Assembly (NCBI GenBank): GCA_964561215.1
Contig: CAZLOS010000010.1
Span: forward strand, 8,954-72,953
DNA: 64,000 bases
Source: JAJFUV01 sp964561215
GTDB lineage: Bacteria > Acidobacteriota > Terriglobia > Bryobacterales > Bryobacteraceae
Reading direction: 5' to 3'
The translations under genes and the position numbers were made by a program. The notes beneath the pieces were generated by a model. It did no database searches. It saw only the letters and a program-made list of their open reading frames with translations, and was not told where the DNA came from. Numbering within the stretch: the stretch's first letter is position 1; the number at the start of each line of letters is the position of its first letter. Positions 58,265 to 64,000 of the stretch are shown here, piece by piece.

Positions 58265-59731
58265 ATGAGAACGCTGTTGCTTAACCCGCCGTCTTTTGAG
58301 AAGTTTGACGGCGGCGCGAGTTCCCGCTGGCCGGCCTCGCGCGAGATCGAGTCCTACTGGTATCCGGTATGGCTCTGCTACCCTGCCGGTCTCATCCCGG
58401 ATAGTAAGGTCGTGGATGCCCCTCCGCACGGTGTCTCCATCGAACGGACCGTGGCCATGTCCAAGGACTTCGAGTTCCTGGTGCTGTTCACCTCGACGCC
58501 GGGTTTCTGGGTCGACGTGAAGATGGCAGAGATGATGAAGGACGCGAACCCGAAGCTGAAGATCGCGTTCGTGGGTCCGCCGGTCACCATCGAACCGGAA
58601 ACCGTGCTGAAATCCTCCCGCGCCATCGATTTCGTGGTGCGCCGCGAGTTCGACTACCAGGTAGCCAATTTTGCCAAAGGCACGCCGGTCAACGAGTTGC
58701 CGGGAGCCAGCTTCCGTTCTAACGGAAGCTTTGTGCACAATCCGGACGGCCCCGCCATTGAGGACCTGGACGCGCTACCCTGGGTCACCAAGATTTACAA
58801 GCGGGATCTGGATTTCACGCGCTACAACGTTCCCTTCATCAAGCACCCGTTCCTGGCGTTCTATACCTCGCGCGGCTGCCCGGCCATGTGCACTTACTGT
58901 CTGTGGCCGCAGACGCACTCGGGCCACCGCTGGCGCAAGCGCTCCGGCGCCGACGTGGCGAACGAGGTGCGCTGGGCGATGGGGAACTTCCCCGGGTTGC
59001 GCGAGATCTTCTTCGACGACGACACATTCAACTATCAGAAGGCGCGCACCATCGAGTTGTGCCGCCACCTGAAGCCGCTCAACTTCACCTGGAGCTGTAC
59101 CTCCCGCGTCACCACCGATTACGAGACGTTGAAGGCCATGAAGGAAGCCGGCTGCCGGCTGCTGATCGTGGGTTACGAATCCGGCGACCCGCAGATCCTC
59201 AAGAACATCAAGAAGGGCGCCACGGTGGAGATGGCGCTGCGCTTCCAGAGCAACTGCAAGAAGCTGGGCCTGAGGGTGCACGGCGACTTCATCGTGGGCC
59301 TGCCCGGAGAGACGCGCGAGAGCATCCGCCGCACCATCGACTTTGCCAAGCGCCTGGACTGCGAAACCGTCCAGGTTTCCATCGCGCATCCCTATCCCGG
59401 CACCGAATTCTACGATTATGTCCGCGACAACAACCTGATCACGGTCGACTCGATGACGGACGAGAAAGGCCACCAGTTGCCCAACATCATCTATCCGGGC
59501 CTGGATCGCGCCGAACTGGTGGATTGGGTTGAGAAGTTCTACGGTGAATACTACTTCCGGCCGCGCGCCGCTCTCCGCATAGTAAAAGGCGCGGTTTTCG
59601 ATTCGGGCGAGCGCAAGCGGCTTTACAAGGAAGCCCGGGAGTACCTCTCGCTGCGCGCTAAGCGCAAGAAGTTCGTGAAGGACCAGAAGCGAGCCGGGAC
59701 CAACGCCTCATGCGCAAAACAGTCCTGGTAA
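58265..59731 (+). CDS. hpnJ: B12-binding-type radical SAM protein HpnJ
   Basis: 488 aa. N-terminal LLLNPPSFEKFDGGASSRWPASREIESYWYPVWLCYPAGLIPDSKVVDAPP is the hopanoid-associated HpnJ opening. The radical SAM motif CPAMCTYCLWP is near residue 205, followed by IFFDDDTFNY, SCTSRVTTDYETLKAMKEAGCRLLIVGYESG and VHGDFIVGLPGETRES. In hopanoid producers HpnJ acts in making the cyclitol-ether head group after HpnI. No squalene-hopene cyclase or HpnH is in the window. It is the first gene of an overlapping operon with two small transporters and hpnI. Confidence 0.88.
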   Translation: MRTLLLNPPSFEKFDGGASSRWPASREIESYWYPVWLCYPAGLIPDSKVVDAPPHGVSIERTVAMSKDFEFLVLFTSTPGFWVDVKMAEMMKDANPKLKIAFVGPPVTIEPETVLKSSRAIDFVVRREFDYQVANFAKGTPVNELPGASFRSNGSFVHNPDGPAIEDLDALPWVTKIYKRDLDFTRYNVPFIKHPFLAFYTSRGCPAMCTYCLWPQTHSGHRWRKRSGADVANEVRWAMGNFPGLREIFFDDDTFNYQKARTIELCRHLKPLNFTWSCTSRVTTDYETLKAMKEAGCRLLIVGYESGDPQILKNIKKGATVEMALRFQSNCKKLGLRVHGDFIVGLPGETRESIRRTIDFAKRLDCETVQVSIAHPYPGTEFYDYVRDNNLITVDSMTDEKGHQLPNIIYPGLDRAELVDWVEKFYGEYYFRPRAALRIVKGAVFDSGERKRLYKEAREYLSLRAKRKKFVKDQKRAGTNASCAKQSW

Positions 59732-60081
59732 CCACCCTCGTCGTTTTCAGCAACGTGGCCGGGAATTTTTCGCTCAGTTGGGGTGTCAAGCATCCGTGCA
59801 GTGGTGCATTCGCGATGCTGAGCCCGTGGGTGGTGTTGGGCGTGGCGCTGCTGATTGTGTGGACACTGGCGCGCATGGCGCTGTTGAGCTGGGCCGACCT
59901 GAGCTTCGTGCTTCCCGTGACCAGCGCCGGCTACGTTCTAACGGCGCTGGCCGGCAAGTTCTTCCTGAACGAACAGGTCAGCCTGGAGCGCTGGGCCGGC
60001 ACCGTGCTCATCATGCTGGGGGTGATCCTGGTGGGCGCCACCGATCCGTGTACGGCGCCCAGGGGGGAGAACCGCCCGTGA
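59710..60081 (+). CDS. SMR/EamA-like four-helix half-transporter, first of a pair
   Basis: 123 aa with four hydrophobic helices. The third and fourth carry LSWADLSFVLPVTSAGYVLTALAGKFFLNEQVSLERWAGTVLIMLGVILVGATD, read in parts, which is the EamA/SMR pattern with the conserved Glu in NEQVS. The short length suggests a dimer. The second copy starts in the 4-base overlap at 60078. The gene starts 22 bases inside the end of hpnJ. A heterodimer such as ArnE/ArnF could flip a glycosylated lipid; the substrate here is inferred from position. Confidence 0.8.
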   Translation: MRKTVLVTTLVVFSNVAGNFSLSWGVKHPCSGAFAMLSPWVVLGVALLIVWTLARMALLSWADLSFVLPVTSAGYVLTALAGKFFLNEQVSLERWAGTVLIMLGVILVGATDPCTAPRGENRP

Positions 60082-60440
60082 AGTGGGCGCTCGTCGCGGG
60101 CATCGTCGCTTCCACTGTGGCGGCGGATCTGCTCCAGACCATCGAAATGAAGCGCCACGGCGAGATTGACGACTTCCGCCCGGGCGCGCTCGGCCGTGTT
60201 TTCTCCACCGTGCTGCGGCGCCGGTTCCTGATCCTGGCGGTCTTCTTCATGGCGGTGTCGTTTTTCTGCTTCCTGCGCCTGCTGGCCATCGCGGACCTGA
60301 GTTTTGCAGTGCCGGCGACGGCGGCCACTTACGTTGTCGAGACCGTGCTGGCGAAGTACGTCTTGCGGGAACAAGTGAACCGGAAGCGTTGGGCGGGGGT
60401 GGCGCTGGTGGCCTGCGGGGTGCTCCTGGTGGCGCTGTGA
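60078..60440 (+). CDS. SMR/EamA-like four-helix half-transporter, second of a pair
   Basis: 120 aa from GTG 60078, overlapping the first copy's TGA by 4 bases. Four helices; the last two read LLAIADLSFAVPATAATYVVETVLAKYVLREQVNRKRWAGVALVACGVLLVAL in parts, paralogous to the first copy (shared ADLSF, EQV, RWAG, GV.LV). The two differ enough for a heterodimer. The 3' end overlaps hpnI by 4 bases, so the four genes are translated as one unit. A longer in-frame start at 59778 lies inside the first copy and is rejected. Confidence 0.8.
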   Translation: MKWALVAGIVASTVAADLLQTIEMKRHGEIDDFRPGALGRVFSTVLRRRFLILAVFFMAVSFFCFLRLLAIADLSFAVPATAATYVVETVLAKYVLREQVNRKRWAGVALVACGVLLVAL

Positions 60441-61543
60441 TCTACTTCGCGCTCGCCATCGCGCTCGTGGCCGCCGCCTACCAGATGGTGACGCTGGCAG
60501 CGGCCTTGCGGCACACCCTGGTGAAGGAACCGCTGGCGCGCCAGTTCCCGCCCGTTTCCATTCTCAAGCCCGTCCGCGGCCTCGATCCGCACTTCTATGA
60601 GGCCATCCGCTCGCATGCCCTACTCGACTATCCGGAATACGAAGTGCTTTTCGGCGTTGCAGATGCGGACGACGCGGCCGTGCCGGAGATCGAGCGCCTG
60701 ATTGCGGAATTCCCCGAGAGGCGGATCCGCCTGATCCACAGCACTACCCCTTCGGCGAACCTGAAAGTGGGCGTGCTGGAGGACCTGGCGCGCGAGGCAC
60801 GTTTTCCGGTGCTGGTCATGAACGACAGCGACATCGAGGTGCCGCTGGATTACCTGAGCCGCCTGGTGGCTCCACTGGAGCAGCCCGGCGTCGGCATCGT
60901 GACCTGCCTTTTCCGCGGGGAGGCCGATCATTGGCCGGGGCGGTTCGAAGCCATCGGCATCACCACCAACTTCATGCCCAGCGCGCTGGTGGCGCCCCTG
61001 GTGGGGGTGAACGAATTCGGGCTGGGCGCCACGCTGGCCTTCCGCGCCGAAACGCTGCGGGCCATCGGCGGTTTCGAGGCCCTGGGCGACTACCTGGCCG
61101 ACGATTATCAACTCGCCCGCCGCATCACAAAGTTGGGCCTGCGCGCCTACATGGCCAAAGTGGTCATCGCGACGCACCTGGGCGACGACACGTGGAGCGG
61201 CCTGTGGGAGCACCAGTTGCGTTGGGCGCGCACCATCCGGCTGTGCCGCGGCGACGGTTACGTGGGGCTTCCCGTGACGCATGCGGGCCTGTGGGCCCTG
61301 GTGGCGGCGCTGGCGGGACTCTGGCAGTTGGCTTTACCGCTGGCCGCGTTGCGGATTCTGGCGGGTGTCGCCGTCGGGCGCGGCATCGTGAAAAGCTCCA
61401 TCGCCCTGAAGTACTGCTACCTGATTCCGTTCTGGGATGTCTGGGCGTTTTGCATCTGGTTCGCCGGTTTGTTCGGAAAGGAAGTGGTTTGGCGGAACCG
61501 GCGGCTGCGATTGAACAAAGCCGGACGGATCGTGGGACGCTGA
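60437..61543 (+). CDS. hpnI: Hopanoid-associated glycosyltransferase HpnI (GT21-like)
   Basis: 368 aa from GTG 60437. One membrane helix at residues 1-20, then the ceramide-glucosyltransferase-like domain: FPPVSILKPVRGLDPHFYEAI, YPEYEVLFGVADADDAAVPEIERL, LVMNDSDIEVPLDYL (DxD-like, near residue 131), and the QLRWARTIR motif (RxxRW type) near 260. Two or three helices end the protein. In hopanoid producers HpnI transfers an N-acetylglucosamine to bacteriohopanetetrol. The nearby HpnJ fits this. No HpnK deacetylase gene is adjacent, unlike many hpnIJK clusters. Confidence 0.88.
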   Translation: MIYFALAIALVAAAYQMVTLAAALRHTLVKEPLARQFPPVSILKPVRGLDPHFYEAIRSHALLDYPEYEVLFGVADADDAAVPEIERLIAEFPERRIRLIHSTTPSANLKVGVLEDLAREARFPVLVMNDSDIEVPLDYLSRLVAPLEQPGVGIVTCLFRGEADHWPGRFEAIGITTNFMPSALVAPLVGVNEFGLGATLAFRAETLRAIGGFEALGDYLADDYQLARRITKLGLRAYMAKVVIATHLGDDTWSGLWEHQLRWARTIRLCRGDGYVGLPVTHAGLWALVAALAGLWQLALPLAALRILAGVAVGRGIVKSSIALKYCYLIPFWDVWAFCIWFAGLFGKEVVWRNRRLRLNKAGRIVGR

Positions 61544-61567
61544 AAGCGCCCAATCCGGCCCTGCCTG

Positions 61568-61573
61568 TACAAT
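61568..61573 (+). promoter_or_regulatory. Candidate -10 box of the ftsY-ribDE group
   Basis: TACAAT at 61568-61573 is the only promoter-like sequence in the 52-base gap between hpnI and ftsY; the start ATG 61596 follows GAGAGAAG. A -35 box is not seen at the right distance, so the match is modest. Confidence 0.3.
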
Positions 61574-61595
61574 CAAGAGAGAAGCACCTTCCATT

Positions 61596-62552
61596 ATGTT
61601 TCAAACCCTGTTCGGCACTTCGGAGAAGAAGGAAGAGCCTGGTTTCTTCGACAAGCTCAAGCGCGGCATTGAAAAGACGCGCGCCGGCCTCACCTCGCGT
61701 ATCGAAGAAGTTCTTTCGACGACCAAGAAGATCGACGAGGACCTGCTCGAGGAGCTTGAGTACACCTTGATCAGCGCCGATATCGGCGTGAAGACGACCG
61801 AGGAGGTGCTCTCGAGCATACGCCAGAAAGTGGATCGCAACCTGGTGAACGATGCGGGCGAACTCAAGCACCTGATCCGCGAGCACCTTCTCCAGGTGTT
61901 ACAGGGCAGCGAGAAGCCGCCGGCCGAAGTTGACGCGCCCCCGGAGGTCGTGCTGGTGGTGGGCGTGAACGGCTCGGGCAAGACGACCACCATCGGCAAG
62001 CTCACCAACCGCTACAAGGCGCAGGGCCGCGGCGTGCTGCTCGCCGCCGCCGACACGTTCCGGGCCGCGGCCATCGAGCAACTGCAGGTATGGGGCACCC
62101 GCACCGGGACCGAGGTCATCCATCAGAAGCCCGGCGCGGATCCCAGCGCGGTTCTTTTCGACGCGCTGCAGGCGGCCGTGGCGCGCAAGTTCGACTACGT
62201 GATCGTGGATACGGCGGGAAGGCTGCACACGAAGTCCAACCTGATGGCGGAGCTGGAAAAGATGAGCCGCACGGCCTCGCGGGTGGTGCCGGGAGCGCCG
62301 CACGAAGTGCTCCTGGTGCTGGACGCCACCACGGGCCAGAACGGCCTGGAGCAGGCGCGCAAGTTTACCGAAGCCAGCGGAGTCACGGGCATCGTGCTCA
62401 CCAAGCTGGACGGCACGGCCAAGGGCGGCATCGTCATCGCCATCGCCCGCGAACTCAATCTGCCCATCCGCTATGTAGGAGTGGGCGAGCAATTGGACGA
62501 TCTTCTGCCTTTCGATGCCGGCAAATTCGTGGCATCCTTGTTTGAGACATGA
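61596..62552 (+). CDS. ftsY: Signal recognition particle receptor FtsY
   Basis: 318 aa SRP GTPase that docks ribosome-SRP complexes at the inner membrane. N domain (GFFDKLKRGIEKTRAGLTSRIEEVL, LLEELEYTLISADIGVKTT), G1 GVNGSGKTTT at residues 123-132, AADTFRAAAIEQL, DTAGRLHTKSNLM, LDATTGQNGLEQA, TKLDGTAKGG and GVGEQLDDLLPFDAGKFV at the C-terminus. The acidic N-terminal A domain is nearly absent, as in many non-proteobacterial FtsY. Length is normal. It overlaps ribD by 4 bases. Confidence 0.95.
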   Translation: MFQTLFGTSEKKEEPGFFDKLKRGIEKTRAGLTSRIEEVLSTTKKIDEDLLEELEYTLISADIGVKTTEEVLSSIRQKVDRNLVNDAGELKHLIREHLLQVLQGSEKPPAEVDAPPEVVLVVGVNGSGKTTTIGKLTNRYKAQGRGVLLAAADTFRAAAIEQLQVWGTRTGTEVIHQKPGADPSAVLFDALQAAVARKFDYVIVDTAGRLHTKSNLMAELEKMSRTASRVVPGAPHEVLLVLDATTGQNGLEQARKFTEASGVTGIVLTKLDGTAKGGIVIAIARELNLPIRYVGVGEQLDDLLPFDAGKFVASLFET

Positions 62553-63652
62553 ATCCACGATACATGCGCGAGGCCTTGGAACTGGCCGCGCGAGGAAGCG
62601 GCGCGACCAGCCCGAATCCCATGGTCGGCGCGGTGCTGGTACGCGAAGGCGAAGTCGTCGGGCGCGGTTTCCACACCTGGAACGGCGTCAAGCACGCCGA
62701 AACGCTGGCGCTTGAGGAGGCCGGCGAACGGGCGCGCGGGGCGACGCTCTACATCAACCTGGAGCCGTGTTCGCACCAGGGCCGCACGGGACCTTGCGCC
62801 GACGCTCTGATCGCGGCGGGCATCTCGCAAGTGGTGGCGGCGATGGTGGACCCCAATCCACGCGTGGCGGGCGAAGGTTTCCGCAAGCTCTCCGATGCGG
62901 GCATCGAGGTGTTGCTGGCCAGCGAATACACGCGCGAAGCCGAGAAACTCAACGAAGCTTACTGCCACTTCATGCGCACCGGGAAACCCCTGGTCATGCT
63001 GAAGGCCGCCGTGACGCTGGACGGCAAGATCGCCGCGCCGGAGGACAATCGCGGCTGGATCACCAGCGAGACCGCGCGCGCCGACGTGCAACGCCTGCGC
63101 CACGCATCAGACGCCATCCTGACGGGCATCGGGACAGTTCTGAACGATGACAGCCTGCTGACGGATCGCAGCGGGCTCGAGCGCAGCCGCCCGCTGATGC
63201 GCGTCGTGCTGGATTCTCAACTGCGTATCCCTCCGGCTTCGCGCATGGTGACCAGCTGCCAGGACGATGTCACCGTAGTATGCACATCCGCCGCGAGCTC
63301 TGAACGGCGCCGCGTACTGGAACAGCACGGCGTGCGCGTTCTCACGTTCGACGGCAAGCAGGGCCGCACCGATCTGCGGCGCGTGGTCGATCACCTGGCG
63401 GGCGAGAAATATCTTTCGCTCATGATCGAAGCCGGCAGCAAAGTGAACTGGTCCGCGCTCGAACTGGGTGTGGTGGACAAGATCTACTTCTACTATGCGC
63501 CGAAGATTTTGGGCGGACTGCAATCGCTGCCCGTGGTGGGCGGCGCGGGCCGGCTGCGCCGCGTCGACGCGATCCAGTTCAAGAATGTGACGCTGCACGA
63601 CGTGGCGCCGGATGAGTTCGCAGTGGAAGCCTATCTGGTCAAGAGCGTGTGA
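62549..63652 (+). CDS. ribD: Bifunctional riboflavin deaminase/reductase RibD
   Basis: 367 aa enzyme for the second and third steps of riboflavin synthesis. Deaminase domain: SPNPMVGAVLV, HAE at residues 49-51, PCSHQGRTGPC with Cys74 and Cys83. Reductase domain from about 145: PLVMLKAAVTLDGKIAAPEDNRGWITSETARADVQRLRHASDAILTGIGTVLNDDSLLT, SRPLMRVVLDSQLRIP and the later MIEAGSKVNWSAL. The gene overlaps ftsY by 4 bases and leads into ribE. No FMN riboswitch is present, consistent with its internal position in the operon. Confidence 0.95.
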   Translation: MNPRYMREALELAARGSGATSPNPMVGAVLVREGEVVGRGFHTWNGVKHAETLALEEAGERARGATLYINLEPCSHQGRTGPCADALIAAGISQVVAAMVDPNPRVAGEGFRKLSDAGIEVLLASEYTREAEKLNEAYCHFMRTGKPLVMLKAAVTLDGKIAAPEDNRGWITSETARADVQRLRHASDAILTGIGTVLNDDSLLTDRSGLERSRPLMRVVLDSQLRIPPASRMVTSCQDDVTVVCTSAASSERRRVLEQHGVRVLTFDGKQGRTDLRRVVDHLAGEKYLSLMIEAGSKVNWSALELGVVDKIYFYYAPKILGGLQSLPVVGGAGRLRRVDAIQFKNVTLHDVAPDEFAVEAYLVKSV

Positions 63653-63655
63653 GCA

Positions 63656-64000
63656 ATGTTCACGGGGATCATTGAAGAGCTTGGCGCGGTGGAAGCGATC
63701 GAAGCCCGCGCCAACGGCGCCCGCATACGGGTGCGCTGCACCACGGTGCTGGAAGACTCTCCGACGGGTGCAAGCATCGCTGTGAATGGGGTTTGCCTCA
63801 CCGCGATCGAACTGGCCGCCGGCGGTTTTGCGGCCGATGTGGCGCGAGAGACGCTCAGCCGCAGCACGCTCGGCCAGCTCAAGAAAGGTGACCCGGTAAA
63901 CCTCGAACGCCCCCTGGCCGCCGGAGGCAGGTTGGGCGGCCACATCGTTCAGGGGCACGTGGACGGCGTGGGCGAGATCGTGTCGGTCGAACAACTGGGC
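63656..64000 (+). CDS. ribE: Riboflavin synthase alpha chain RibE, 3' end cut by window
   Basis: The first 115 codons of riboflavin synthase, which makes riboflavin from two 6,7-dimethyl-8-ribityllumazine molecules. The start MFTGIIEELGAVEAIE is the family hallmark, followed by SIAVNGVCLTAIEL, FAADVARETLSRSTLG, NLERPLAAGGRLGGHIVQGHVDGVG. ATG 63656 lies 3 bases after the ribD stop. The frame is open to base 64000. Confidence 0.95.
   Translation, partial: MFTGIIEELGAVEAIEARANGARIRVRCTTVLEDSPTGASIAVNGVCLTAIELAAGGFAADVARETLSRSTLGQLKKGDPVNLERPLAAGGRLGGHIVQGHVDGVGEIVSVEQLG

Overview
The window is high-GC, gene-dense DNA, almost certainly chromosomal and most probably from an acidobacterium close to Candidatus Solibacter / Bryobacterales. 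That assignment is inference. It rests on an acidobacterial VWFA-related protein at 3473, an NHL-repeat protein ending in a Solibacter-type TIGR03437 domain at 18357, several secreted sugar/sphingolipid-type hydrolase families (DUF1080, DUF6807, neutral ceramidase), futalosine-pathway menaquinone synthesis (mqnD) and HpnI/HpnJ hopanoid genes. I see no insertion sequence, prophage, CRISPR array, tRNA or rRNA.

Layout. 1-3433 (minus): a 3'-truncated copper-type P-ATPase with a FixI-like zinc ribbon, and two overlapping PPK2 polyphosphate kinase genes. 3473-5059: a secreted VWFA protein. 5166-18205: one very compact block with an ECF sigma factor, its zinc-finger anti-sigma factor, a secreted protein and a complete type II secretion set (gspE, F, G, H, I, J, K, then L-, M- and C-like genes, a small secreted protein and gspD); most neighbours overlap or nearly touch. 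18357-21182: the NHL/TIGR03437 protein, whose 3' end lies antisense to an open frame of a CPBP-like membrane protein. 21892-26448: small secreted proteins, tadA, a drug/metabolite-superfamily transporter and a TPR protein.

26452-34546 holds housekeeping and nucleotide genes: a divergent acetate kinase, dut next to an unusual double-length ThyX-like protein, mqnD, an orphan Hpt protein, a DUF1080 protein, comF, an HNH nuclease, rlmB and trxB. 34622-38664: a PEP-CTERM surface protein, feoAB for ferrous iron uptake, a ferredoxin and an Rrf2 regulator with cluster-type cysteines; these form an iron/Fe-S neighbourhood. 38710-46521: two converging radical SAM enzymes of the pyruvate-formate-lyase-activase type, mrp, a ceramidase, tsaD, queA and a secreted alpha/beta hydrolase.

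46754-57234 is the most accessory-looking part. It has two secreted proteins of unknown function (277 and 1271 aa), an O-antigen-ligase-like protein, two multi-membrane GT-C-type proteins and a cytosolic glycosyltransferase, with a 5' fragment of a related glycosyltransferase nearby. 57462-64000: a secreted protein, then hpnJ, two SMR-like half-transporters and hpnI as one overlapping operon, then ftsY, ribD and the start of ribE.

The most interesting points are the hpnJ-SMR-SMR-hpnI operon (a possible lipid flippase pair), the tandem ThyX protein with its RHR signature in only one half, the type II secretion operon headed by its own sigma/anti-sigma pair and carrying a Gly-Met repeat inside secretin domain N3, the acetate kinase paralogue with changed active-site residues, and a 19-bp perfect hairpin over the trxB start codon.
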